From NCBI RefSeq assembly GCF_011064545.1, contig NZ_JAAMFG010000036.1, positions 1-64,000 of the forward strand: 64,000 nucleotides of DNA, read 5' to 3'. The translations under genes and the position numbers were made by a program. The first letter of the stretch is position 1. Each line of letters opens with the position of its first letter. A model generated the notes under the pieces. It did no database searches. It saw only the letters and a list, made by a program, of their open reading frames with translations, and had not been told where the DNA came from. The DNA is from Wenzhouxiangella sp. XN24 (GTDB lineage: Bacteria > Pseudomonadota > Gammaproteobacteria > Steroidobacterales > XN24). This document shows positions 14,222-22,536 of this stretch, one piece after another.

Positions 14222-15646
14222 TCAGTAGAGGTAGACGGCGCCACTGCCTGGGAGGGCGTTGTCGTCCTGGTTGCCGCCGATACCGGTGGCACTGCCATCT
14301 TCGTTGGTCGCTCCCGCTGCCAGGGTCGTACCGTCGCCCGACAGCGCCACGTCGAATCCGAACGCATCGCCCTGGTCGGTGTTGGCGGCCTTGACGTAGG
14401 CCTGCTGGGCCCAGATGGTGCCGGTGCGCGCGAAGACGTACACGGCCCCGCTCCCGCTCGTGGTGTTGTCCTCGGCCTGGTCGCCGCCGATACCCGTGGC
14501 GTTGCTGCCTTCGCCCGTGGCCCCGACCACCAGCGCGTTGCCGTTGTCCGACAGCGCCAGGCTATGCCCGAAAACGTCGTTCAGGCCGGGGTTGGAGGCC
14601 TTCACGTACGCCTGCTGTGACCAGCTGGTGCCGCTGCGGGTGTAGACGTAGACGGCGCCGCTGCCGAATACATTGTCGTCGTCCCCGTTGCCGTCGATGC
14701 CGGTGGCGCTGCTGTCCTCGGCGACGGCCCCAACCGCCAGGGTCTCGCCATCGCCCGACAGTGCTACGGCGCGGCCGAACATGTCTTGCTGGCCGGTGTT
14801 GGACGCCTTTATGTAGGCCTGCTGTGACCAGCTGGTGCCGTCGCGGGTAAAGACGTAAGCGGCGCCGCTGCCGGGTGCGTTGTTGTCGCTACCGTTACCG
14901 TTGACGCCGGTGGTGTTGCCGTCTTCGCCCCGGGCGCCCACGGCGAGCGTGCTGCCGTCGTCCGACAGCGCAACGGCGGTACCGAACTCGTCGTCCTGAT
15001 CGGTGTTGGCGGCTTTGACGTAAGCCTGCTGGGACCAGCTCGTGCCGCTGCGGGTAAAGACGTAGACGGCACCGCTGTCGGGTGCATTGTCGTCGCCCTG
15101 GTTGCTCTCGATACCCGTGTCGCTGCTGCTCTCGCCGACAGCCCCCACGGCGAGCGTGTCGCCGTCGCCCGAGAGCGCCACGCTGGTGCCGAACTCGTCG
15201 TCCTGGCCGGTGTTGGAGGCCTTGATATAGGCCTGCTGGGACCAGCTGGTGCCGCTGCGGGTGTAGACATAGACAGCGCCGCTTTCGGGTGCACTGTCGT
15301 CGCCCTCGTCGGCATTGACGCCGGTGGCGTTGCTGTCTTCGTCCCACGCCCCCACGGCCAGCGTGCTGCCGTCGTCCGACAGCGCGATGGCGGCGCCGAA
15401 CTCGTCGTTCGTGCCGGTGTTCGACGCCTTGACATAGGCCTGCTGCATCCAGCTGGCGCCATCGCGGATGAATACGTAGACGGAGCCGCTGTTGACGACG
15501 CTGTCGTCGCCCTGGTTACCGTCGATACCGATGGCGTTGCTGTCTTCCTGCCTGGCCGCCACGGCAAGCGTGGTGCCGTCGCCGGACAAGGCAAGGCTGA
15601 CGCCGAAAGCGTCGAAGAGTCCCGTATTCGACGCCTTGACATAGCC
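14222..15646 (-). repeat. Seven tandem coding repeats of about 207-210 bp
   Basis: Seven units in direct orientation encode the FG-GAP-like modules of the lipoprotein. Neighbouring units are highly alike at the DNA level, for example the CAGCTGGTGCCGCTGCGGGT block seen in several units. This implies recent duplication or homogenisation. The last unit stops directly after SGAVYLY, so the array ends with the gene. Confidence 0.85.
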
Positions 15647-16300
15647 CACGGCCTCGGCGAGCGTGCCGCTGACGAACACGGTGTTGGAGTCGGTGCAGCC
15701 GCCGCTGTTGCAGGCCTCGAGGATGTAGCTGGCGTTGACGCGTCCGGGCAGGAAGACCTCGAGATCGAGACCCGTGTCGGTGCCGGGGGCGGTGGCCACC
15801 TGGGTGTAACCGGAGCCACCGTCGGGGTTCTCGAACAGCCGGTACTCGGAGGCGCCGGGCACGGCGGCCCAGCTGAAGGCGAAGGTCTTGATGGCCTCGG
15901 GCGTGAGGGTCAGGGCCGGGGCGGCCGGGAGTGCCTCGAAGGTGGCGGAGACGGTGCAGTTGGCGGTGATGGCCGCGGTGGTGAAGGTATTGCCGGCGAG
16001 CGTGCCGCCACAGCCGGTCACGGCGGCGATGCCGAAACCGCTGGCGGGGGTAATGGTAAAGCTTGTGACCTGGCCCTGGGTGACGGTCTGTGCGGTCGCC
16101 GGGGCGATGCTGCCGTTGGCGCCTGCGGATGGCGTGACGGTGAAACTGGGGGTGCCGCCACCACCACCGCCACCGCCGCATGCGGCGAGGCCCAGGCAGC
16201 TGATGAGCGCAAGCGCAGCGAGCCGGGGTAACGGGGAGTGAATGCCGGACCGACGACCCGCGCTGCCGCGGGCGACGAGCAGGGTTTGTGAGTCTTCCAT
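14222..16300 (-). CDS. Lipoprotein with seven FG-GAP-like repeats
   Basis: The start at 16300 is chosen because GGAGA lies 7 nt upstream and a standard signal peptide follows, ending in the lipobox LGLAAC and a poly-Gly linker. Next come a divergent InlB-B/Flg_new_2-like repeat domain (FTVTPSAGANGSIAP, TFTTAAITANCTVSATF) and a fibronectin-III-like domain (TFAFSWAAVPGASEYRL). Seven tandem units of about 69-70 residues follow, each built as KASNTG..DEFG..VALS.DG.TLAVGA, then a Gly/Asp/Asn-rich loop, then SGAVYVFTR.GTSW.QQA. Such beta-propeller-like units are used in cell-surface proteins. It is probably exposed on the outer membrane. Confidence 0.85.
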   Translation of the reverse strand: MEDSQTLLVARGSAGRRSGIHSPLPRLAALALISCLGLAACGGGGGGGGTPSFTVTPSAGANGSIAPATAQTVTQGQVTSFTITPASGFGIAAVTGCGGTLAGNTFTTAAITANCTVSATFEALPAAPALTLTPEAIKTFAFSWAAVPGASEYRLFENPDGGSGYTQVATAPGTDTGLDLEVFLPGRVNASYILEACNSGGCTDSNTVFVSGTLAEAVGYVKASNTGLFDAFGVSLALSGDGTTLAVAARQEDSNAIGIDGNQGDDSVVNSGSVYVFIRDGASWMQQAYVKASNTGTNDEFGAAIALSDDGSTLAVGAWDEDSNATGVNADEGDDSAPESGAVYVYTRSGTSWSQQAYIKASNTGQDDEFGTSVALSGDGDTLAVGAVGESSSDTGIESNQGDDNAPDSGAVYVFTRSGTSWSQQAYVKAANTDQDDEFGTAVALSDDGSTLAVGARGEDGNTTGVNGNGSDNNAPGSGAAYVFTRDGTSWSQQAYIKASNTGQQDMFGRAVALSGDGETLAVGAVAEDSSATGIDGNGDDDNVFGSGAVYVYTRSGTSWSQQAYVKASNPGLNDVFGHSLALSDNGNALVVGATGEGSNATGIGGDQAEDNTTSGSGAVYVFARTGTIWAQQAYVKAANTDQGDAFGFDVALSGDGTTLAAGATNEDGSATGIGGNQDDNALPGSGAVYLY

Positions 16301-16605
16301 CGGAGATCTCCTTGTGCTGATTCGGGGGCCTCCGGCCTGCACCGGCCTTGCGCGCGCCCTGCCAGACTAACCCAGTTTGGGTTTCATGGTCTAACGGACT
16401 CAAGTATCCCAAGGTCGAACGTCATCCCGTGGTCCCGGGTTCGCCCTCAAGCCATCGGGGGGTAGGCAAAGGGCTACGCTAGCGGGAGGCGGCGGTCACT
16501 GCAGGTCACCATGGTCGGCTATGCGGGACGATCCGGCCGGGCAGCGGGCGTACTTCATGCCTGTGCAAATTCTGCCCCCCCTTCGATCACACTATTCCAT
16601 GGTGG

Positions 16606-17526
16606 CTACAAAAAGGCGAAGCGAAAGCCCGCCATGAAAAAGAGCTGTGCGGAATCTTCCCCATTGGCCTCCGCGATGCGGTCAGTGTCTCCAACGAGAA
16701 ACTGGGAGCGAACGCCGAAATAGGCAGCAAACTCGCGCTTGATCTCGTAACGCAGGCGGACGTCGAGCTTGACGTCGGTCATGCCTGCGCCAAGGCTGCG
16801 TTCGGGAATATCCTGAAAGGCAAATCCCATTTCAGTTCGCGGCTGAAGCACGAGGCGCTGGGTGATGCGGAGGTCGTACTCGGCTTCGATCGCCAAAGTG
16901 ACGTCACCGTCCTCGGAGATGTAGAGCGAGTTATCAAGCTCGAACATGTAGGGAGCCAGGCCCTGCAGCGCGATCACGCCGGACCACCGGTCCTCGTAGT
17001 CGCCACTGTGCCACTCGTTGGCGTATTGCACGCCCGCCTGGAAGTTCCAGAACGGCGTGACCAGGCGAGAATAGAGCAGATCGGTTTCCGTTTCTCCCTC
17101 GTCCGGACCCTCGAAAACCGCCTCGCCCTCGTTCTTCCACCAGAACTTGTTGAAGTCGCCGCCGATCCACCCCTGCGCCTCCCACCCGAGCTGGTCGGCC
17201 GCCTCGTCTGTCGCGACCCTGTATTCCAGCTGCTCGAAGAGGGTGAAGACATAGATCCTGTCATCGGGCACCGGTTCGGGGAAGTCGGCGGGCGGCGGTG
17301 ACTCGGCGAAGTCGAACACCTCATCCAGGGTCATGCCTGGTGGGATTGCCGGTTCGTTCTCCGGTGCGCGGGGCGCCGACTCATCGTGCTGCGCGGCCGA
17401 TTCGCCATGCATCGGGCGATCCGCCGTGCTCGGTATGGCGTCGTCCTGGGCCCATGCCGGGGCGGCGAATGCCGGCAGCATGGCGAGCACGATCATGTTC
17501 CAGGGGCTGAGTTTAGGACGTGACAT
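16606..17526 (-). CDS. copB: Copper resistance protein B (outer membrane)
   Basis: The 306-residue protein has a signal peptide (LAMLPAFAAPAWAQ) and a short His/Met-containing linker (MHGESAAQHDE). The CopB barrel domain follows: YVFTLFEQLEYR, GWEAQGWIGGDFNKFWWKNEGE, LLYSRLVTPFWNFQAGVQY and RYEIKREFAAYFGV. The length fits the family. It overlaps the 3' end of copA by 14 nt, so translation is probably coupled. CopB exports or binds copper at the outer membrane in periplasmic copper tolerance. No cop regulator (CopRS, CueR) is next to it. Confidence 0.95.
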   Translation of the reverse strand: MSRPKLSPWNMIVLAMLPAFAAPAWAQDDAIPSTADRPMHGESAAQHDESAPRAPENEPAIPPGMTLDEVFDFAESPPPADFPEPVPDDRIYVFTLFEQLEYRVATDEAADQLGWEAQGWIGGDFNKFWWKNEGEAVFEGPDEGETETDLLYSRLVTPFWNFQAGVQYANEWHSGDYEDRWSGVIALQGLAPYMFELDNSLYISEDGDVTLAIEAEYDLRITQRLVLQPRTEMGFAFQDIPERSLGAGMTDVKLDVRLRYEIKREFAAYFGVRSQFLVGDTDRIAEANGEDSAQLFFMAGFRFAFL

Positions 17527-19360
17527 TGATCGGAGCTGCTTCCAGCGAGCGGACGACGGCCACGGTGCGGAACATGCCGGCCTCCATGTGATAGAGCAGG
17601 TGGCAATGGAACGCCCACTGTCCCGGGGCGTCGACGCTGATGTCCACGGTGAGCAACTCCGCCGGCTGGACGATCACCGTGTGCTTGCGTGGGTTGTCGC
17701 CATAGTTCTCGGCCCCCGCGTAGAGATCCATCCACATGCCGTGCAGGTGAATCGGGTGGCTCATCATGGTGTCGTTGATCATGTTGATCCGGACTCGCTC
17801 GCCGTACTGCAGGCGAATCATGTCCGACTGGGACCACTTCTTGCCGTCGAAGCCCCAAATGTACTTGTGCATATTGCCGGTCAGGTGCAGGTCGAACTGG
17901 CGCGTGGGCGGCCGCCGATCATAGGGTTCTTCCAGCGCCCGCAACTGGCTGTAGGTCAGCACACGCCAGCCGTCGTTTCCAAGTCCGGCGCCGGGATAGT
18001 CGAGCCGGCGATATGCCGTTTGAGCCATGGTGATGCTGGCCGGGCCGTGCTGGTCGGGGCCGTGCTCGATACGCTCGACGAGGTTGGTCGTCGGCAGTTC
18101 CGTTCCATGCCCGTGGCCGGGTGCGCGCTGCGGCATCTCGTGTCCCATGCCGGCATGGTTCTCGTCGTCCATGCCGTCCATGCCGTCCATGTCACCGTGC
18201 ATCATCATGCCCATGTCGGCCATGGTGAGCATGGGCCGGCGTCGCTGTTCGGGCACGGCCGCCGACATTCCCGGTCTCGGGGCCAGCGTGCCGCGTGCAT
18301 GACCGCTGCGGTCCATGGTCTCCGCGAACAGGGTGTATGCGCGTGCGTCCGGCAGCGTCACGATCACGTCATAGGTTTCGGCCACTCCGATCCGAAGCTC
18401 GTCGGTCTCTACCGGCTTGATGTTCTGGCCATCTGCCTGCACGACAGTCATTGGCAGGCCCGGGATGCGGATGTCGTAGAACGTCATCGTCGAGGCGTTG
18501 ACGATCCGCAGGCGCACGCGTTGGCCGGGCCTGGCGACGAAGGTAGGGTTCTCGTGGGCCGCCTTGCCGTTCATCAGGTACGTGTAGGTCGCGCCGGTAA
18601 TGTCGGCGATGTCGGTGGGGTCCATCCGCATCCGGTCCCACGCCAATCGTTTCTCCAGCACCTCGCTCAGCGACATACCTGTCGCTTTCATCTGGTCGTC
18701 GATATTCGCCAGCGTCGGACGCTGGAAGTTGTAGTAGCCCTCCATGGTCTTGAGCTTTTTCAGGACACGATGCGGATCCTCGAAAGTCCAGTCGGACAGA
18801 ACGATCGAATGCTCCACGTCGTAGCCCACCGGGTCCGGTTCGGCGGGCTCGACGATCAGCTGGCCGTAATGCCCGAGCTGTTCCTGCAGGCCGGTGTGGC
18901 TGTGATACCAGTAGGTGCCGTTCTGCCGGACGGGGTAGCGGTAGGTAAATGTTTCGCCGGCGGGAATGCCGGGGAAGCTGATGCCCGGGACACCGTCCAT
19001 GTTGAACGGCAGCAATATCCCGTGCCAGTGAATCGACGTAGATTCGCCCAGCCGGTTGTGGACGCGGATCAGCGCCTCTTTGCCTTCCTGCATCCGGATG
19101 ACCGGCCCGGGAATGGATCCGTTGATCGCGATCGCCCAGCCGGGTTTACCGCCGATCAGCAGGTCCTGGCGTTCGAGGTAAAGGTCGATGCCGGCAGGAT
19201 CGGTCGCGGTCAGTTCGCCAAACTCGCCGGCACGCCTGGTGGCTGGCTGGGCCGCCCAGAACGGACGTAAGGAGGGCAACAACATGCTGGTGGAAACCAG
19301 GCACGTCGTGCAGAGGAACTCCCTTCGCGACAAGGTCTTTGTTTGGGGGCGATCTTTCAT
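17513..19360 (-). CDS. copA: Copper resistance multicopper oxidase CopA
   Basis: The 615-residue protein has a Tat signal (SRREFL near residues 11-16) and three cupredoxin domains. All four copper motifs are visible: HWHG, WYHSHTG, HPIHLHG and HCHLLYHMEAGM, the last with a Met axial ligand. A Met/His-rich insertion around residues 375-420 (MGMMMHGDMDGMDGMDDENH) is typical of CopA/CueO-type proteins and binds Cu(I). The enzyme would oxidise Cu(I) in the periplasm. It is the first gene of a two-gene operon with copB. Confidence 0.96.
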   Translation of the reverse strand: MKDRPQTKTLSRREFLCTTCLVSTSMLLPSLRPFWAAQPATRRAGEFGELTATDPAGIDLYLERQDLLIGGKPGWAIAINGSIPGPVIRMQEGKEALIRVHNRLGESTSIHWHGILLPFNMDGVPGISFPGIPAGETFTYRYPVRQNGTYWYHSHTGLQEQLGHYGQLIVEPAEPDPVGYDVEHSIVLSDWTFEDPHRVLKKLKTMEGYYNFQRPTLANIDDQMKATGMSLSEVLEKRLAWDRMRMDPTDIADITGATYTYLMNGKAAHENPTFVARPGQRVRLRIVNASTMTFYDIRIPGLPMTVVQADGQNIKPVETDELRIGVAETYDVIVTLPDARAYTLFAETMDRSGHARGTLAPRPGMSAAVPEQRRRPMLTMADMGMMMHGDMDGMDGMDDENHAGMGHEMPQRAPGHGHGTELPTTNLVERIEHGPDQHGPASITMAQTAYRRLDYPGAGLGNDGWRVLTYSQLRALEEPYDRRPPTRQFDLHLTGNMHKYIWGFDGKKWSQSDMIRLQYGERVRINMINDTMMSHPIHLHGMWMDLYAGAENYGDNPRKHTVIVQPAELLTVDISVDAPGQWAFHCHLLYHMEAGMFRTVAVVRSLEAAPINVTS

Positions 19361-19432
19361 GATACGTGTGAAAGCAAGGCCAGGAGGGACGCCATGCGCT
19401 CCTCGCAGCCTGCTATATGGTCGGGTCGAGGA

Positions 19433-19633
19433 TCAGTCGACTTCCCGGCTCCACTCGTCGACTTCGCGCTCGGCCTGGTCCCTGGTCTTGCCGTAGCGCT
19501 CCTGGATCTTGCCCACGAGTTCCTCCCGTTTCCCCTCGATGGTATCCAGATCGTCATCCGTGAGATCGCCCCATTGTTGACGAGCCTTGCCCTTGATCTG
19601 CTTCCAGTTTCCCTTGATACGATCCCAGTTCAT
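19433..19633 (-). CDS. CsbD family stress protein
   Basis: The 66-residue hydrophilic protein carries the full CsbD signature: MNWDRIKGNWKQIKGKARQQWG, then LTDDDLDTIEGKREELVGKIQ, then YGKTRDQAEREVDEW. GAGGAGA lies upstream of the ATG. Members are abundant general-stress proteins in many bacteria, with no known biochemical activity. The gene sits alone just upstream of the copAB operon on the same strand. Confidence 0.95.
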   Translation of the reverse strand: MNWDRIKGNWKQIKGKARQQWGDLTDDDLDTIEGKREELVGKIQERYGKTRDQAEREVDEWSREVD

Positions 19634-19786
19634 TGTCGATCTCCTCAGAAATTTCAGGTTTGCCCTGCTACTTCAGTCTAGGTCAAGGCAACCCGGAGCG
19701 CTGGTTGAGGAGGGGCGCAATGCACCGGTCGTCCGCGCGAGCGTTATTAATCGGCACCGACGCTTTGCACTGCTTACACTCAGGAT

Positions 19787-20971
19787 GTGAGACACCTGGT
19801 AGGCCTGCTTGCATTGCTCTGTCCTGTCGGCCTCGGCGCGGCTGACCTGGAAAGTATCGGCATCGTCGGCGACAGCGTCTCCACCGGCGCGCTCACGGGG
19901 AAGGGCTTTACGGCGACTTCAGGCGCCTTGGTAGGGCACACAGTCCGGGGACACCTCGAGATGGCGGCGCCGTTCGCCACCCCGGGCAACACGCCGGTTT
20001 ACGACGCATATGCCGATCCGGCGGCATTCAACATCCGCCGACCCATCTGGCCTCCCACGCGCTTGTGGATGAGCCACGGTGAACCGCCCGATGTCTCCCG
20101 TAGCACCGGCAGCGATCGCCTCCGGACCATGATCATCGACACGGAGCAGTACAGCTGGGGTTACCTGCTCGGACGCAAGCTCGGCGTGCTGCCCCGTCAT
20201 ATTTACCTGGCGGCGAGACATGGCAGCGGCGCCAGGAATCTCCAGTACCAGTTCGCGGCGCTGCAGATGCGCGCTCCTGCAATGCCTGCCGTGCTCCCCG
20301 GGCACCAGCCTGAGCTCGTGCTGGTGATGATGAACCTGTACGAGACGTGCGACTTTCCCGCCGGCCTCGAGCAGGATCCGCATTACCGTCGCGCGTTCCT
20401 GGACACGTATGCGCAGGAATTCCTTGGCGGATTCGTTACGGCGCTGGAACAAATCGCGCCTCATCCCAAGGGGACGGCGATCGTCGTCCTCTCACCGGTG
20501 AACCTGCTGCAAACCTCCAGGCGTGACGACCTGCTGGACCGCCGGGTACGATACGAGGATGCCGAGGTCACCTGCCGTGACATCCGGTCGGGGGAGCTGC
20601 GGCCCTTGCGATGGATGGGCCGCGATCTGTTCGACATGTCGAATATCTGCAGGGGTGTGCTGGGCATCCCGTGGCATGCCGGTGAGAGGCTCGACGCCAT
20701 CGAGTCGCTGGCCCGCGAAATGGCCGACATCCAGCGGCGCGTGACGCTGGAACTTGCCGCGCACCCGCCGGAAGGAACGAGGATCGCCTTCATCGAGGAG
20801 ACCGCGTCGATCCGCTTCGAGGCCGAGGATTTTGTAGACGACTGTTGGCACCCCTCCTTGCGGGGCGCGGAAAAAATAGCCCGCACAACTCATAAAGCGC
20901 TCGAAGAAAAAGGCATCATGAGCACGCTGACACCACCCGCCGCGCCGCCCGGGCGCGCATCCCGCCCATGA
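19787..20971 (+). CDS. SGNH/GDSL-like hydrolase
   Basis: The 394-residue product starts at a GTG and has a signal-like N-terminus (LVGLLALLCPVGLGAAD). The GDSVSTGAL block I follows, with the nucleophile Ser in GDS. Near the C-terminus lies DDCWHPS, the Asp-x-x-His block V of SGNH hydrolases. These enzymes are esterases or lipases, often acting on envelope lipids or polysaccharides. The 3' end overlaps the FkbM methyltransferase start by four bases (ATGA). It is therefore the first gene of a three-gene operon leading into the GTP-derived-metabolite cluster. Confidence 0.75.
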   Translation: MRHLVGLLALLCPVGLGAADLESIGIVGDSVSTGALTGKGFTATSGALVGHTVRGHLEMAAPFATPGNTPVYDAYADPAAFNIRRPIWPPTRLWMSHGEPPDVSRSTGSDRLRTMIIDTEQYSWGYLLGRKLGVLPRHIYLAARHGSGARNLQYQFAALQMRAPAMPAVLPGHQPELVLVMMNLYETCDFPAGLEQDPHYRRAFLDTYAQEFLGGFVTALEQIAPHPKGTAIVVLSPVNLLQTSRRDDLLDRRVRYEDAEVTCRDIRSGELRPLRWMGRDLFDMSNICRGVLGIPWHAGERLDAIESLAREMADIQRRVTLELAAHPPEGTRIAFIEETASIRFEAEDFVDDCWHPSLRGAEKIARTTHKALEEKGIMSTLTPPAAPPGRASRP

Positions 20972-21720
20972 CACTGCGCAGCATGATCGGCCTGGCGCGG
21001 TCGATGTGGACCTACCGCCGGCCCGGACGGCTGCACGGACTGCTGGCGCTGTATCGCCCGTTCGTACCGGACGGCGGCCTGGTGTTCGACATCGGAGCCC
21101 ACCTTGGCGATCGCACGCGAGCCTTTCGCCGCCTGGGCGCCCGGGTCGTCGCACTCGAGCCCCAGCCAGCATTGATGCGCTGGCTCGAGCGCTTTCACGG
21201 CGGCGACGCCGGCGTCGTCCTGGTCGATCGCGCAGCCGGCGCCGAACCGGGGCGGGCCCGGCTGGCCATCAGCGAAATGCACCCGGCGGTCGCCTCGCTT
21301 TCGACTCGCTGGCGCGCCGAAGTCAGCGATAGCCACGCCGGGTTCGCCGCAGTTCGCTGGCCGCACTCGATCGAGGTGACCGTGACGACCCTCGACGAAC
21401 TGGTCGATCGCCACGGCCTGCCGGATTTCTGCAAGATCGATGTCGAGGGCCACGAAAGCGAGGTGCTCGAGGGCCTGTCGCAGCCTTTGCCGGCGCTTTC
21501 GGTCGAGTTCGTCGCAGGCGCCCTGCACCGCGCGCGGGCCTGCATCGACCGCCTGTCGGCCCTGGGGGACTACCGATACAATGCAGTGGCCGGCGAGCAG
21601 CGGGAATACCTTTGGTCCGAGTGGGCGGAACCGGAAACGGTTCGCAGCTGGCTGGCCGCCGGCGCCGACGGGCTGAGATCGGGTGATCTCTATGCCGTTC
21701 ACCGCCCGAGGGGAAGCTGA
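20968..21720 (+). CDS. FkbM-type SAM-dependent methyltransferase
   Basis: The 250-residue protein has motif I GLVFDIGAHLGDRTRAF, an acidic end of strand 2 (VVALEPQPALM) and the FkbM feature FCKIDVEGHESEVLEGL. FkbM enzymes O-methylate sugars, macrolides and other small molecules. The start overlaps the SGNH gene by ATGA, and the creatininase gene begins 4 nt after its stop. All three are one transcription unit. Confidence 0.88.
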   Translation: MTLRSMIGLARSMWTYRRPGRLHGLLALYRPFVPDGGLVFDIGAHLGDRTRAFRRLGARVVALEPQPALMRWLERFHGGDAGVVLVDRAAGAEPGRARLAISEMHPAVASLSTRWRAEVSDSHAGFAAVRWPHSIEVTVTTLDELVDRHGLPDFCKIDVEGHESEVLEGLSQPLPALSVEFVAGALHRARACIDRLSALGDYRYNAVAGEQREYLWSEWAEPETVRSWLAAGADGLRSGDLYAVHRPRGS

Positions 21721-21724
21721 CACC

Positions 21725-22498
21725 ATGCGATATGACTGGGGCGATCTCACCAGCACCGATCTTGCCGCATTGGCCGCGAGAAAACCGGTCGCGGCGCTCG
21801 TGCTCGGCGCGATCGAGCAGCATGGGCCGCACCTGCCGCTGGCAACCGACCTCATCATCGGCGAGGGCCTGCTGAGCCTTGCCGGCGAACGACTGGAAGA
21901 GGATTTTCCGCTGCTGGTATTGCCCTCGCTCTCGCTCGGCGCAAGCGCTGAGCACGCCGGCTTTGCCGGCACCCTGGTTCTCTCCCCGGAACAGATGAAG
22001 CACCAGGTCGTGGCCATCGGCGACGGGCTCGCCCGCTCCGGCTTCGAGCGCCTCGTGCTCGTCAATGCGCACGGCGGGAATATCGGCTGGATGAATGACG
22101 CCGCGCTCGAATTGCGCCGCCGCCTGGGCCTGCTGGCAGTCAAGGCCAGCTACATGCAGTTCGAGCCGCCCGCCGAACTGCTATCCGCCGCCGAGCTGCG
22201 CGACGGCCTGCATGGCGGACTGGCCGAAACGGCCATGATGCTGCACATCGCACCCGAGCTGGTGCGCATGGAGCGTGCGCGGGACTTCCGGCCGAATTAC
22301 CCGCACGGAAGTCCGCTGGCGCCCCAGGGCGAAGCGGCCTGGGCCTGGCTGGCCGAAGACCTGCACGCCGCCGGCGTGGTCGGCGACGCCGCCTCGGCCG
22401 ACGCGGCACTGGGCGAACGCCTGCTCAGCCATTACGCCAACCGGCTGGCGCGAATCATCGAGGCCAGCCGGGACCTGGTGTGGCCCCCACCTGCATGA
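21725..22498 (+). CDS. Creatininase family amidohydrolase (ArfB-like)
   Basis: From the ATG at 21725 (GAGGGGAAG upstream) the product is 257 residues. The metal site is intact: AIEQHGPHLPLATD gives Glu, His and Asp ligands, NAHGGN is the next conserved block, and GLAETAMML provides the late Glu. The family includes creatininase, the mycofactocin peptidase MftE and ArfB. ArfB deformylates the formamidopyrimidine made from GTP in archaeal flavin/F420 synthesis. With a GTP cyclohydrolase II gene next door, an ArfB-like step is the most attractive reading, but this is an inference from context. Confidence 0.88.
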   Translation: MRYDWGDLTSTDLAALAARKPVAALVLGAIEQHGPHLPLATDLIIGEGLLSLAGERLEEDFPLLVLPSLSLGASAEHAGFAGTLVLSPEQMKHQVVAIGDGLARSGFERLVLVNAHGGNIGWMNDAALELRRRLGLLAVKASYMQFEPPAELLSAAELRDGLHGGLAETAMMLHIAPELVRMERARDFRPNYPHGSPLAPQGEAAWAWLAEDLHAAGVVGDAASADAALGERLLSHYANRLARIIEASRDLVWPPPA

Positions 22499-22536
22499 GC
22501 CAGGACCTGGACCAGGCCGACCGGCCGAGGCGCAAG

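Noticed and set aside
14222-15646. Regularly spaced repeats that could be read as a CRISPR-like or satellite array
   Set aside because: The unit length of about 207 bp is a multiple of three, the frame is open throughout and it encodes FG-GAP-like modules.
17333-19270. Long plus-strand open frame opposite copA
   Set aside because: It lies antisense to an unmistakable CopA; high GC makes long shadow frames common, and its translation is low-complexity and rich in His/Arg.
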